The notes: generated from the letters alone by a model not told the origin. DNA of 64,000 nt from Gammaproteobacteria bacterium (GCA_012103455.1 WLWT01000002.1:682001-746000); one strand, 5' to 3'; shown: positions 26,577 to 35,990, numbered from the stretch's first letter. Made by a program: numbers and translations.

Positions 26577-27461
26577 ATGAACAAATCGCTTGCTGTTGCT
26601 CCAACCCTTAATGCGGGTAACCTTAACGCAGGTAGCTTGGATGCCTATATTCAAGCGATCAACAGCGTACCTCTTCTTAGCGTTGAAGAAGAACGTTCGC
26701 TGGCGGAGCGTTATCAACAGCACAACGATCTAGACGCCGCCCGCCAGCTAGTATTGTCCCATCTGCGCTTCGTGGTCCGGCTAGCGCGCACCTATTCAGG
26801 TTACGGGCTGCCCCAAGCTGATCTTATTCAAGAAGGTAATATCGGCCTGATGAAGGCCGTTAAGCGTTTCGACCCCAATGTGGGCGTGCGTCTGGTGTCG
26901 TTCGCGGTTCATTGGGTACGCGCGGAGATGCACGAGTACATCTTGCGTAACTGGCGCATCGTGAAGGTGGCCACTACAAAGGCGCAGCGCAAGTTATTCT
27001 TTAATTTAAGGGGCGCCAAAAAGCGATTAGGCTGGATGAACCAGGCCGAAATCGAGGCGGTCGCCGATCAACTGGGCGTCACCACTGAAAACGTTCTTGA
27101 AATGGAAAAGCGGTTGCATGCGCGGGACGCGGCCTTCGATAGCCAGCCAGATAACGATGGCGAAAGCGAACGGCCAACGCCCGCGCACTATTTACGAGAC
27201 AATGATTCCGATCCGGCTGATCATGTGGAGTCGTCTCAATGGGAGCGCCTGCGTGAGCAACACCTCAAAGGTGCACTCAATACATTAGATCCCCGCAGTC
27301 AAGACATCGTTACCCGCCGATGGTTGGCCGAAGATAAAGTCACACTGCAAGAGCTGGCAAATCAGTACTCCGTTTCCGCCGAGCGCATCCGGCAACTGGA
27401 GAGCAACGCAATTAAGAAACTGCGTGTCGCGATGCAAGACTGGGAGGCTATGCACGCCTGA
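26577..27461 (+). CDS. rpoH: RNA polymerase heat-shock sigma factor (sigma32)
   Basis: 294 residues from ATG 26577, whose N terminus M-N-K-S-L-A-V-A-P fits the family. GTG 26541 with an excellent AGAGGAA site 8 nt upstream would add 12 residues and cannot be excluded. Region 2 holds D-L-I-Q-E-G-N-I-G-L-M-K-A-V-K-R-F and the RpoH box Q-R-K-L-F-F-N-L-R. Region 4 is V-T-L-Q-E-L-A-N-Q-Y-S-V-S-A-E-R-I-R-Q-L-E. It directs heat-shock transcription, probably including groESL in this window. Classic ftsYEX-rpoH order. Confidence 0.97.
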   Translation: MNKSLAVAPTLNAGNLNAGSLDAYIQAINSVPLLSVEEERSLAERYQQHNDLDAARQLVLSHLRFVVRLARTYSGYGLPQADLIQEGNIGLMKAVKRFDPNVGVRLVSFAVHWVRAEMHEYILRNWRIVKVATTKAQRKLFFNLRGAKKRLGWMNQAEIEAVADQLGVTTENVLEMEKRLHARDAAFDSQPDNDGESERPTPAHYLRDNDSDPADHVESSQWERLREQHLKGALNTLDPRSQDIVTRRWLAEDKVTLQELANQYSVSAERIRQLESNAIKKLRVAMQDWEAMHA

Positions 27462-27471
27462 TCAGACAGCC

Positions 27472-28380
27472 CTACATCAGCAGATAGTGATCGGCCAGCA
27501 ACAGCGTGAACATCGCTGTTAGATACCAGATCGAATACGCGAAAGTGCGCATAGGCTGGCTGTGATCGGCGGGGCGAACATAAAGCTTCCACGCTTCCCA
27601 CAAAAACAAAGCACCTAAAACGATCGCCCCGATCAAGTAGATCAGGCCGCTCATTTGGGTAGCGAACGGAAGCAAGCTTACAAACACCATCAACACGGTA
27701 TACAGTAAGATCTGTAACCGGGTATACGGGATGCCGTGGGTTACCGGCAGCATTGGAATATCTGCCCTCGCATAGTCTTGGTGCCGATGAATAGCCAAGG
27801 CCCAAAAATGGGGTGGGGTCCAGGTAAAGACTAAGGCAAACAGTAACAGCGCATGGGGATGAACGGTCCCGGTCACGGCTGCCCAGCCTAAAACAGGTGG
27901 CATAGCGCCAGCGGCACCGCCTATAACAATGTTTTGCGGCGTGGCCCGTTTCAGATAGACGGTATACACCACCGAGTAACCAACCATCGACAAGAACGTC
28001 AGAACCGCCGTCAAGGTATTGATAAACGCAACCAGAATGATGGCCGACGATAAGGTTAGCCCAGAAGCGAAAATGACCGCAGCGCGTGCGTTTAAGGAGC
28101 CAGTAGGTAGTGGCCGTCCATTCGTTCTTGCCATCAGCGCATCAATACGGCTATCGGCCACGTGATTAAAAGCGGCGCCCGAGGCAGCCGCCAAACCTAT
28201 GCCCAAAGTGCCGAACACGAGAACGTCTAAAGGCACCATCCCTTGAGTCGCTAAGCACATTCCGACAATGGCAGTAAATACGATGAGCAGCACCACTTTG
28301 GGTTTGGTGAGTTCAAAGTAAGTCCGCCACAGATCGGTACGCCGTGGACATGGTTCAACGCTTTCAGCGGGAAAACTCAT
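27472..28380 (-). CDS. ctaB: protoheme IX farnesyltransferase (heme O synthase)
   Basis: 302 residues from ATG 28380, chosen because it overlaps the ctaA stop as ATGA; the frame is open to 28404. Eight to nine membrane helices. UbiA-type motif F-N-H-V-A-D-S-R-I-D-A-L-M-A-R-T followed by R-P-L-P-T-G. Farnesylates heme B to heme O, the precursor of heme A for the aa3 oxidase encoded just upstream. Ends 10 bp from convergent rpoH. Confidence 0.95.
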   Translation of the reverse strand: MSFPAESVEPCPRRTDLWRTYFELTKPKVVLLIVFTAIVGMCLATQGMVPLDVLVFGTLGIGLAAASGAAFNHVADSRIDALMARTNGRPLPTGSLNARAAVIFASGLTLSSAIILVAFINTLTAVLTFLSMVGYSVVYTVYLKRATPQNIVIGGAAGAMPPVLGWAAVTGTVHPHALLLFALVFTWTPPHFWALAIHRHQDYARADIPMLPVTHGIPYTRLQILLYTVLMVFVSLLPFATQMSGLIYLIGAIVLGALFLWEAWKLYVRPADHSQPMRTFAYSIWYLTAMFTLLLADHYLLM

Positions 28381-29396
28381 GCAGCTATCCGCCTGTGTAC
28401 GCAAGGGGTTGCGCCCAGGCCCAACCAGTAAGTCATCGTCACCATAGCCATCAGGAGTAGAGCGGCGCCGGCGTTATGAGCGAGTGCTAATGCCAACGGC
28501 AAATTGAAGACTACATTCGCCATGCCTATTGCAAATTGCGATAACACAAGGAGCAGCGTGGCGGCCGCGGCCACTCTTATTCTGGAAACTGGGCCACTTC
28601 GAATAAAAAAAAGTGCAAGCGTACCAATATACAAAAATGTTATGACCGCGCCTAGGCGATGAACTATGTGAACCGCCATACGCGCTTCATTGGAAAGATG
28701 CCCACCCTCGTAATCGATGCCCACCTGACCCCATACTTGATAGGCTTCCGCGACCGCCTCCAGGGGTAACCATCGTCCTTGGCAGGTCGGTAAATCGGGA
28801 CACGCGAGGGCAGCGTAGTTGGTGCTGGTCCACCCACCTAACACGATTTGCATACCGAGAATAACCAGTCCCACCCAAGCCGCATAGAAGCCGCGATTAC
28901 GCGGTCTAGACGGTTGGCGCTGATCCAAGGAGCGCAAGACCAGCCAAGTGAGTAGTGCCAGTATAAGCATGCCACCCGTTAAATGTGCAGTCACGATGGC
29001 GGGCTTCAAGAGCAAAGTGACCGTCCACATCCCCAAGGCCCCCTGAAATGCCACCAGAATTACCAATGACAAAGGCAAAAGCAGCCCAATGGTGGTGCGC
29101 TGCTGCATTCGGCAGGCCAGCAGCGCCAGAATAAAGATAGCGATACCGAGTATTCCCGCGATATACCGGTGAATCATTTCACGCCACGCTTTACCCGCCT
29201 CCAGCGGCCTAGCCGGAAAAGCTTGCTCTGCCGCCGCTACGGCCGCCTCCCCTCTAGGCACCGTCAAGGTGCCGTAGCAGCCAGGCCAATCCGGGCATCC
29301 TAGGCCCGCGTCGGTAAGACGAACGTAAGCACCCAGCACGATAATCACTAGGGCGAGCAACGTGGTGGCCGAGGCGAGGCGAGTGTAGTTCATCAT
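28377..29396 (-). CDS. ctaA: heme A synthase (Cox15/CtaA)
   Basis: 339 residues with about eight membrane helices. Start motif A-Y-V-R-L-T-D-A-G-L-G-C-P-D-W-P-G-C-Y-G, the heme-binding H-R-Y-I-A-G segment near 76, and the second-half W-T-S-T-N-Y-A-A-L-A-C-P-D-L with a partner H-R-L-G-A. Oxidises heme O to heme A. Coupled by 4-bp overlaps both to the gene before it and to ctaB after it. Confidence 0.95.
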   Translation of the reverse strand: MMNYTRLASATTLLALVIIVLGAYVRLTDAGLGCPDWPGCYGTLTVPRGEAAVAAAEQAFPARPLEAGKAWREMIHRYIAGILGIAIFILALLACRMQQRTTIGLLLPLSLVILVAFQGALGMWTVTLLLKPAIVTAHLTGGMLILALLTWLVLRSLDQRQPSRPRNRGFYAAWVGLVILGMQIVLGGWTSTNYAALACPDLPTCQGRWLPLEAVAEAYQVWGQVGIDYEGGHLSNEARMAVHIVHRLGAVITFLYIGTLALFFIRSGPVSRIRVAAAATLLLVLSQFAIGMANVVFNLPLALALAHNAGAALLLMAMVTMTYWLGLGATPCVHRRIAA

Positions 29397-29974
29397 CCGA
29401 CTTTGGAGATTTTGAGTAATCGCTTCAAGTCCTTAAGCAGGTCTCGAGCATCTAAAGGATCCGGGTAATACATAAAGACAAAACCCCGTGGGTCAACTAA
29501 GTAGACTCTCCCGGGTGAAAAAGGGTCGGATTCGCCGGTGAGAGTTTGTGCCCAGCGCAGGGGTACTTTGAAAACAGCCAGGCCATCTTCGTTGGTAAAA
29601 TCCGCGACGGGCTGGGCATCCTCGGGTAGAAGCAATACTCTGGCCACACGATCGATGTCTTTGTTGGTAGCGACATGGGCAGTCCACAGAGCATGCAATC
29701 GGGCCCGGCACGCATTGGAACATGAACCGGAATCAAGGGTAATCATGGACCACTTCTCGCTAAATCCTGGACTTTCGCCTTTTACAATAGCCGCAGATCT
29801 CAAGCTAGGCGGGGTGATCTGGCGCGCTTCAGGCAGTAAAACACCATAGTTCGTGGTCCCAAGTGCCCCTAATAGTCGCGGATTCGCCCATAGAAACAGA
29901 GCAGCGACCACAGGAATAAAAAATAACGCGAATACGCCGATCAACCCAATACGCTGTTTGGTTCTTTGCTTCAC
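29393..29974 (-). CDS. Sco-like membrane-anchored protein of the oxidase cluster
   Basis: 193 residues from GTG 29974, which overlaps the SURF1 stop as GTGA; the open frame upstream is spurious. One N-terminal membrane anchor (about 10-30), then a thioredoxin-like domain. A C-x-x-x-C pair (G-S-C-S-N-A-C-R) sits where Sco copper chaperones have theirs, and the end reads V-Y-L-V-D-P-R-G-F-V-F-M-Y-Y. It may aid CuA assembly or its redox control. I see no obvious third copper ligand histidine, so the copper role is not certain. Confidence 0.85.
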   Translation of the reverse strand: MKQRTKQRIGLIGVFALFFIPVVAALFLWANPRLLGALGTTNYGVLLPEARQITPPSLRSAAIVKGESPGFSEKWSMITLDSGSCSNACRARLHALWTAHVATNKDIDRVARVLLLPEDAQPVADFTNEDGLAVFKVPLRWAQTLTGESDPFSPGRVYLVDPRGFVFMYYPDPLDARDLLKDLKRLLKISKVG

Positions 29975-30705
29975 ACACGCCGCCTCGTGTTCACAACCAC
30001 GTATATCGTCACAAGCGCCAGCGCCAGCGTGAACCACTGCACGGCATAGCCGAGGTGACGTTGTGATGTTATGCCATAATGAACTGGCCAATCGCGAATC
30101 AAACCGTCCTTGGCGTCATCAGTTGACTGAACAAGTTGTGACCGGACCGGCCGCTTTAATATCTCGGCGATCCGCGACGGTTGCAAAAGTTGCACGACTT
30201 TAGGCCAGTTGTTCTGCCCATAGCCAGAATCCCCTAATAGGAGCGAATCGCTAATGATGGGGGCAACCCTTCCTTGTAGAGTGTAAACCTGGCTGTGAAT
30301 GCGAATGTCAGGCAGTTTTGTGCGATCGGGACCCACGGCAATCCAGCCCCGGTTGACCAAAACGGTTTCAGGCGTGCCGGATAAGCGAAATGGCGTAATA
30401 ACATGGTAGCCGGCAACACCGTTGAGTGTACGGTTATCCAATAAAAACTGGTGCTCCGGATCAAACGCACCCACTGCTGTAACCGGCATGTACCGCTGGG
30501 TGTCCACGTAGCTGTGCGGTACGGTATCAAGGCGTTCGGGCGGCATATGCCCGTACTGTTTCCACTGAGTTGTCAATGCCGTTTTGCTTGCGCTGCGATC
30601 CAATTGCCAAAATCCCAAACGCAACAGCAATACCAACAATAATGCCGTGACCAACGTAGGAAACCAGGCCGGAGCGAATTCAAAGTGGCCAATTCGAAGT
30701 ATCAT
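29971..30705 (-). CDS. SURF1 family oxidase assembly protein
   Basis: 244 residues with membrane helices at each end (about 13-31 and 220-238) around a periplasmic domain, the SURF1 layout. R-L-G-F-W-Q-L-D-R-S near 30, Q-F-L-L-D-N-R near 84 and V-L-V-N-R-G-W-I-A-V-G near 115; the end reads H-L-G-Y-A-V-Q-W-F-T-L-A. It helps heme A insertion into subunit I. Coupled to the Sco-like gene by a 4-bp overlap. Diverges from the small DUF2909 gene. Confidence 0.93.
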   Translation of the reverse strand: MILRIGHFEFAPAWFPTLVTALLLVLLLRLGFWQLDRSASKTALTTQWKQYGHMPPERLDTVPHSYVDTQRYMPVTAVGAFDPEHQFLLDNRTLNGVAGYHVITPFRLSGTPETVLVNRGWIAVGPDRTKLPDIRIHSQVYTLQGRVAPIISDSLLLGDSGYGQNNWPKVVQLLQPSRIAEILKRPVRSQLVQSTDDAKDGLIRDWPVHYGITSQRHLGYAVQWFTLALALVTIYVVVNTRRRV

Positions 30706-30782
30706 AGAAAGAACGCATCCGCAGTCGGGTAAGCCGGAATGTTTCGTTATACTCGGTAATCATCTAACACCGGAGAACCGCA

Positions 30783-30995
30783 TTGACTTTCGGAAAAGTA
30801 CTCGTCATTGTCATCTTCGTTGCGATTCTGGCAACTTTAGGCTCGGCTCTTCGGTATTTAGTCAAAGAGCGGGGAGACTCGAACCGGTTAGCAAAAAGCC
30901 TAACCCTTAGAATTGGACTTTCGATTGCGCTGTTCGCGCTGCTCTACATACTGAATTTAGCGGGACTAATAGAGCCGCATGGTCTGCGGCTCTAA
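30783..30995 (+). CDS. small twin-transmembrane protein (DUF2909)
   Basis: 70 residues from TTG 30783 with GGAGA 8 nt upstream. Two membrane helices (about 4-22 and 45-63) around a short basic loop, the DUF2909 pattern found in proteobacterial cytochrome oxidase clusters. It is the only plus-strand gene in the cluster, lying between SURF1 and ctaE. Role unknown; link to oxidase assembly inferred from location. Confidence 0.75.
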   Translation: MTFGKVLVIVIFVAILATLGSALRYLVKERGDSNRLAKSLTLRIGLSIALFALLYILNLAGLIEPHGLRL

Positions 30996-31062
30996 AGAAG
31001 TAATATGAACAACCACGCCAGCGGACATTACATTAACCAGGCCCCTTACAAATAACGAACGC

Positions 31063-31932
31063 CTATAACCAATAAACAAATATAAACAAGCCCAGCCAGA
31101 CTACATCGACGAAGTGCCAATACCATGCTGCTGCTTCAAAAGCGAAATGGTTCTTGCCATTAAAGTGACCATTAATACCGCGGAACCACATAACAGCCAG
31201 CATGATCGCTCCGATGGTCACATGGAATCCATGAAATCCCGTGAGCATAAAGAATGTCGATCCATAAATACCTGATTCCAAGGTCAAGTTGTAATCACTG
31301 TAAGCGTGCGCATACTCGACGTACTGGCAATAGACGAATAGCGCGCCTAGCAACACAGTAGCGAACAATCCCCAATTGAATACGGCGCGCTGATTTTTCA
31401 GTATGCCGTGGTGAGCAATAGTAACAGTGACACCGCTGGTTAAAAGTATGATGGTGTTAAGAGCGGGCAGGCCCCACGCCGCCATGGGTTTAAACTCTCC
31501 ACCTACTTCGCTTGGCCCATTGGTGGGCCATATGGCTTCATAATCAGGCCACAGAAACTCATTGGTAGTAAATCCAGCGCCTTCGCCACCCACCCACGGT
31601 ACCGAGTAGATGCGTGCGTAGTAGAGCGCACCGAAGAATGCGGCGAAGAACATCACCTCGGAAAAGATAAACCAGCCCATTCCCATACGGAACGACACAT
31701 CGACCTGAGCGTTGTAATACCCCGCATGGCTCTCCTTGATGACCTCTGCGAACCATAAAAACATCATGGCGATCATGATCAATACGCCGATAATCATGCC
31801 GATGCCGGCAGATTCAGAGCCGTTCAACAGGCTCGCGAAACTACTTACTAAAACAGTAAGTCCGATGGAACCCATAATGGGCCACTTCGTTCCGTGAGGA
31901 ACATAATAGGCATCGTCATGTGTTGCAGCCAT
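31063..31932 (-). CDS. ctaE: cytochrome c oxidase subunit III
   Basis: 289 residues with seven predicted membrane helices. F-R-M-G-M-G-W-F-I-F-S-E-V-M-F-F near residues 80-95, H-G-F-H-V-T-I-G-A-I near 233, and the terminal W-Y-W-H-F-V-D-V-V-W-L. Structural subunit of the aa3 oxidase. It lies downstream of ctaG with a 38-bp gap. Confidence 0.97.
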   Translation of the reverse strand: MAATHDDAYYVPHGTKWPIMGSIGLTVLVSSFASLLNGSESAGIGMIIGVLIMIAMMFLWFAEVIKESHAGYYNAQVDVSFRMGMGWFIFSEVMFFAAFFGALYYARIYSVPWVGGEGAGFTTNEFLWPDYEAIWPTNGPSEVGGEFKPMAAWGLPALNTIILLTSGVTVTIAHHGILKNQRAVFNWGLFATVLLGALFVYCQYVEYAHAYSDYNLTLESGIYGSTFFMLTGFHGFHVTIGAIMLAVMWFRGINGHFNGKNHFAFEAAAWYWHFVDVVWLGLFIFVYWL

Positions 31933-31970
31933 GGTCCAAATTCCTGGTTGAATGCGGTGACGGCTAAAGA

Positions 31971-32507
31971 TCAGCCATTACCCCCGTCGATTTTAAAGAA
32001 GGTATACGAGAGCGTCACAGTATTGATGTTTCTCGGTAGTGCCGGATCAACAATAAAGCGAACCGGCATATCTTTGCCTTCTCCCGCTGCCAGAAGTTGA
32101 TTGGTAAAGCAAAAACACTCGGTTTTACTGAAATATTTTGACGCTATGGGCGGATTCACGTTGTGTACCGCCTGCCCGGTCAAGTCTGCTCTGGATGTAT
32201 TTTTCGCCGTGTAGATCGCTTCGTAGACTTTCCCTGGCTGCACTTGCATCGACGCTTGCTTAGACACGAAATGCCACGGTAGCCGACTATTTGTATCAGC
32301 CATGAATTCAACGGTAATCCGTCGCGAGCTGTCTTCTACCAGCTTGAGATCCTCGGCCTGTATTACTCCAGCGCGTCCCCCCAGTCCTGTGATGTCGCAC
32401 AGCACGTCATAGAGAGGCACCATAGCAAAACTAAAGCCGAACATCAGCACGAATACGCCAGCGAGCTTTAATGCCGATCGCTTGTTTTGGCTTGCTCTAG
32501 ATGTCAT
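31971..32507 (-). CDS. ctaG: cytochrome oxidase copper chaperone CtaG/Cox11
   Basis: 178 residues. One membrane anchor (about 12-31) and a periplasmic domain ending in the copper-binding C-F-C-F motif (K-T-E-C-F-C-F-T-N-Q). Delivers copper to the CuB site of subunit I. Start ATG 32507 overlaps the stop of a tiny upstream frame as ATGA. Confidence 0.96.
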   Translation of the reverse strand: MTSRASQNKRSALKLAGVFVLMFGFSFAMVPLYDVLCDITGLGGRAGVIQAEDLKLVEDSSRRITVEFMADTNSRLPWHFVSKQASMQVQPGKVYEAIYTAKNTSRADLTGQAVHNVNPPIASKYFSKTECFCFTNQLLAAGEGKDMPVRFIVDPALPRNINTVTLSYTFFKIDGGNG

Positions 32508-32623
32508 CTACTCAAAAACCAGAAAATCGATGCATAAAAGCCAAGCGCCACCAATCCAAGCACAATGGCCAGCCGTATATTCGCTTGGCGCAGTTTCTTT
32601 TTGCCCGATTGCGATCCGCTCAC
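32504..32623 (-). CDS. 39-residue single-span protein of the oxidase cluster
   Basis: A GTG-started frame of 39 codons between ctaD and ctaG: basic N terminus S-G-S-Q-S-G-K-K-K-L-R-Q-A-N, then one membrane helix A-I-V-L-G-L-V-A-L-G-F-Y-A-S-I-F-W-F. It ends in TGA overlapping the ctaG ATG. Tiny basic one-helix proteins in this slot are known in proteobacterial oxidase clusters (CoxF-like). The ribosome-binding site is weak. Reality is supported by position, overlap and the helix. Confidence 0.65.
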   Translation of the reverse strand: MSGSQSGKKKLRQANIRLAIVLGLVALGFYASIFWFLSR

Positions 32624-32680
32624 CCGCTGCTTACTTCACCAACTGCTTTAGTAAACCCAAGATACCTGTAAAGCCAGGAT

Positions 32681-34261
32681 TTACTTGACTTGCGGCGCTT
32701 CGGTAAATGAGTGGTAAGGCGGTGGTGAAGACAATGTCCACTCGAGCCCCTCAGCGCCTTCCCACACTTCATCGCCGGCTCGCTCACCGTCTCCGGTGAT
32801 GCACTTTAAAACGATGAAGACAAAAATGAGCTGCGACAACCCGAAGGCAAAACCACCAATACTTGAAACCATGTTCCAGTCAGTAAACTGTAGCGCGTAG
32901 TCGGGAATACGCCTTGGCATACCGGCCAGCCCCAGGAAATGCTGCGGGAAGAACAAGACGTTGACGAATATAGTTGAGCACCAGAAATGCAATTTGCCCA
33001 ATCGTTCGTCATACATTCGCCCACTCCACTTGGGCAACCAATAGTATACGCCGGCCATAATAGCGAAGATCGCTCCGGTTACCAGTACGTAATGGAAATG
33101 GGCCACAACGAAATACGTATCGTGATATTGGAAATCTACCGGTGTGATCGCCAACATCAGTCCCGAGAGACCACCAATGGTGAACAAGATGACAAACGCC
33201 AATGCGAACAGCATAGGTGTTTCAAACGTCATCGCTCCCTTCCACATGGTCGCCACCCAGTTAAATACCTTCACCCCTGTAGGCACAGCGATGAGCATGG
33301 TGGTGTACATGAAGAACAGCTCACCGGTTAGCGGCATACCCACAGTGAACATATGATGCGCCCATACGATGAACGATAGGAACGCGATGGAAGCGGTAGC
33401 ATAGACCATCGATTCATAGCCGAATAGTGGTTTGCGGGCGAAGGTCGGAATGATCTGCGAGACGATACCGAACCCCGGCAAGATCATGATGTACACCTCA
33501 GGATGCCCAAAGAACCAAAAGATATGTTGATACATCACCGGATCACCGCCGCCGGCAGCACTGAAGAATGTGGTGCCGAAATACTTATCGGTCAGCAACA
33601 TGGTGACCGCTCCAGCCAGTACCGGCATAGCCGCCACCAACAGATACGCCGTAATCAACCATGTCCAAATGAACAATGGCATCTTCAAGAGCGTCATACC
33701 CGGAGCACGCATATTAAAGATGGTAACGATGATATTGATGGCCCCCATAACCGAGGAAATACCCATCAAATGGATCGAGAAGATCAAGTAGGGGAAATGA
33801 TCACCACCTTGTAACACTAGCGGTGGATAGATAGTCCAACCCGCCGCCGGTGCGCCACCCTCCATGAAGAAAGTGGAAAGCAACATGGCGAAAGCAAACG
33901 GTAAAATCCAAAAGCTCCAGTTGTTCATGCGTGGCAGCGCCATATCCGGCGCACCTATCATCAACGGCACCTGCCAGTTAGCGAAACCGACGAATGCAGG
34001 CATAACGGCACCGAAGATCATGACCAGCGCGTGCATGGTGGTCATCTGGTTAAACTTATGCGGATCTAAGACTTGCAAACCCGGCTCGAATAACTCCCAT
34101 CGAATCATCATGGCCATCGCGCCACCGACGAAGAACATCAACAACGCAAACAGCATGTACAATGTGCCTATGTCTTTATGGTTGGTCGTAAAGACCCAAC
34201 GCAGCAACCCGGGCGCCGGGCCATGATCGTCATGGTGATGGTGTACTGAAGCATCTGTCAT
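32681..34261 (-). CDS. ctaD: cytochrome c oxidase subunit I
   Basis: 526 residues from ATG 34261 (frame open to 34285). Twelve membrane helices. CuB/heme ligands W-F-F-G-H-P-E-V-Y-I near 235-250 with the cross-linked His-Tyr, H-H-M-F-T-V-G near 286, and H-D-T-Y-F-V-V-A-H-F-H-Y near 370. An A-type oxidase. His-rich N terminus (V-H-H-H-H-D-D-H). Follows ctaC after 43 bp. Confidence 0.98.
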   Translation of the reverse strand: MTDASVHHHHDDHGPAPGLLRWVFTTNHKDIGTLYMLFALLMFFVGGAMAMMIRWELFEPGLQVLDPHKFNQMTTMHALVMIFGAVMPAFVGFANWQVPLMIGAPDMALPRMNNWSFWILPFAFAMLLSTFFMEGGAPAAGWTIYPPLVLQGGDHFPYLIFSIHLMGISSVMGAINIIVTIFNMRAPGMTLLKMPLFIWTWLITAYLLVAAMPVLAGAVTMLLTDKYFGTTFFSAAGGGDPVMYQHIFWFFGHPEVYIMILPGFGIVSQIIPTFARKPLFGYESMVYATASIAFLSFIVWAHHMFTVGMPLTGELFFMYTTMLIAVPTGVKVFNWVATMWKGAMTFETPMLFALAFVILFTIGGLSGLMLAITPVDFQYHDTYFVVAHFHYVLVTGAIFAIMAGVYYWLPKWSGRMYDERLGKLHFWCSTIFVNVLFFPQHFLGLAGMPRRIPDYALQFTDWNMVSSIGGFAFGLSQLIFVFIVLKCITGDGERAGDEVWEGAEGLEWTLSSPPPYHSFTEAPQVK

Positions 34262-34304
34262 GGAGGAATACTCCCAGGAATTCAATTCGATACAGGCGCG
34301 CGCT

Positions 34305-35462
34305 TTACCGCGCAGCCTTGACGTCTTTGGGCTGAACTACATCGCCGGTGCTGTTGCCGAAGGAATTGCGCTGATAAGTCAGCACCGCGGCGATTTCCAG
34401 GTTGTTCAGCGATGGCCCGAACGCAGCCATCATGGTGTTCTTTTGACTACCGTATACAACCAATTGAACGTGCGCATCCTTGGGACCAGTGGCGATCTTG
34501 CTACCGGCAATAGCAGGGAACGTAGGGGGCTGGCCTTTACCGTCTAACTGATGACAACCAGCGCAGTTGGCAGCATAGATCTCTTTACCCTTGCTCATGA
34601 GTTCATCCAGCGCCCAGTCACGGTTGAGCGCTTCCTGTTCGGCGAGTGCTGCGGCCCGTTTGGCTTCATGCTGCTCATCAACCCATGCTTTATAGTCATC
34701 GGCCGGTACCGCGTTAACGACGATAGGCATGAAGCCGTGGTCTTTACCACAAAGCTCCGCGCATTGGCCGCGATAGACGCCCGGTTCTTCGATATAGGTC
34801 CAGATGGTATTGATGTATCCGGGGATAGCGTCTTTTTTCTGGCCTAACATGGGTACCCACCAGGCGTGAATCACATCATCGGACGTGAGTAACAGGCGGA
34901 CTTTGGTTTTAGTGGGAAGTACGACCTCGCGGTCTACGTTGAGCAAGTAGTCTTCGGGACGGGCCGCGTTATTAGCCTCCAGATCTTTTTGAAAAATGAC
35001 GTTACGGCTTGCGGGCGCCAAGTTGCTGTAGAAGCTGACATTGTCCTCTATGTAGTCGTATCGCCACTTCCATTGATAGCCGGTAACCTTAACGGTCATT
35101 TCCGCTTCACTGCTATCTTCCATCATCACCAGCGCTTTGGTGGCCGGCACCGCCATCACCACCAAGATCAAAAACGGGATCGCTGTCCACATGATTTCAG
35201 CAAACGTGCTGTGATGAAAATGAGCGGGCTCCACGCCCAAGGATTTGCGATGAGAATACATGGAGATGAACATGGCACCGAAGACAACGACACCGATGGC
35301 AACGCAAATCCACAAGATCAGCATATGCAAGCTATACGCCTGCTTGCTGATCGGGGTCACCCCTTGGGGCAGATTCAAGTCGAACCAGCCCGCTTGAGCG
35401 CTAAACGCAAGACCCGATAACACGCCTAGTGCAACCAAGGCCCGGAACGTCTTCACACTGAA
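34305..35462 (-). CDS. ctaC: cytochrome c oxidase subunit II with C-terminal cytochrome c domain
   Basis: 385 residues from ATG 35462, with GGGAG upstream (a GTG at 35492 is less likely). Signal peptide, two membrane helices, then the CuA domain with H-A-W-W-V-P and the ligand run Y-R-G-Q-C-A-E-L-C-G-K-D-H-G-F-M. A fused cytochrome c domain follows with C-A-G-C-H near residue 308 and an axial Met near M-M-A-A-F-G. The fused heme domain indicates a caa3-like electron entry. Confidence 0.97.
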   Translation of the reverse strand, partial: FSVKTFRALVALGVLSGLAFSAQAGWFDLNLPQGVTPISKQAYSLHMLILWICVAIGVVVFGAMFISMYSHRKSLGVEPAHFHHSTFAEIMWTAIPFLILVVMAVPATKALVMMEDSSEAEMTVKVTGYQWKWRYDYIEDNVSFYSNLAPASRNVIFQKDLEANNAARPEDYLLNVDREVVLPTKTKVRLLLTSDDVIHAWWVPMLGQKKDAIPGYINTIWTYIEEPGVYRGQCAELCGKDHGFMPIVVNAVPADDYKAWVDEQHEAKRAAALAEQEALNRDWALDELMSKGKEIYAANCAGCHQLDGKGQPPTFPAIAGSKIATGPKDAHVQLVVYGSQKNTMMAAFGPSLNNLEIAAVLTYQRNSFGNSTGDVVQPKDVKAAR

Positions 35463-35492
35463 CATTGCTCGAACTCTCCCAAATCCTGTCAC

Positions 35493-35990
35493 TTACTGAC
35501 CGCCGCAGCCACCGGATGTTGCGGTTATAGCGGCCCGCAACTGTCTCGCTAAACGGCACCTTTCTTCCTCCACGAGGAAGCGGCCCAACTCTATCTCCCG
35601 GCCATGCGAGCGGATCACCAGACGGCTTGGGTAGTGAGGCGAGCCGTTCCGTTGCAGCTTCACTTGAGCCCACGCCCGCTGGATTTCCCAATGTTGTTCC
35701 GGCGTTTTGCGGCCTCGTTCTATTTCAATGTGGTTTCGGTACACCGAAACCACTTCTCGAATCTCTGAGCGCTGGGCGGTGATATAGAGCGCAGCCGCTA
35801 ACGCAGCCACCTCTATACCTGCAAACGGCAATATCGGCCAAAACCCCATCACAGCAAAGCTTATCGCCACAGCAAAAGGGGTGCAGGCCATGCCGATGAA
35901 AAACCATCGGATATCTCGCCACGCCGGCGCTTGATTAGGGCTGATTACAAACGTCGCGCAACGGGTCGGATCCACCGTCGCCGTTATCAT
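35493..35990 (-). CDS. DUF2244 integral membrane protein
   Basis: 165 residues. Two adjacent membrane helices (about 28-70) including W-P-I-L-P-F-A-G-I-E-V-A-A-L, then a cytoplasmic beta-rich part (R-L-V-I-R-S-H-G-R-E-I-E-L-G-R-F-L), the DUF2244 layout. Genes of this family commonly stand just before coxB in proteobacteria. Ends in a Cys-containing tail. First gene of the oxidase operon; a promoter should lie in 35991-36129. Molecular role unknown. Confidence 0.88.
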   Translation of the reverse strand: MITATVDPTRCATFVISPNQAPAWRDIRWFFIGMACTPFAVAISFAVMGFWPILPFAGIEVAALAAALYITAQRSEIREVVSVYRNHIEIERGRKTPEQHWEIQRAWAQVKLQRNGSPHYPSRLVIRSHGREIELGRFLVEEERCRLARQLRAAITATSGGCGGQ

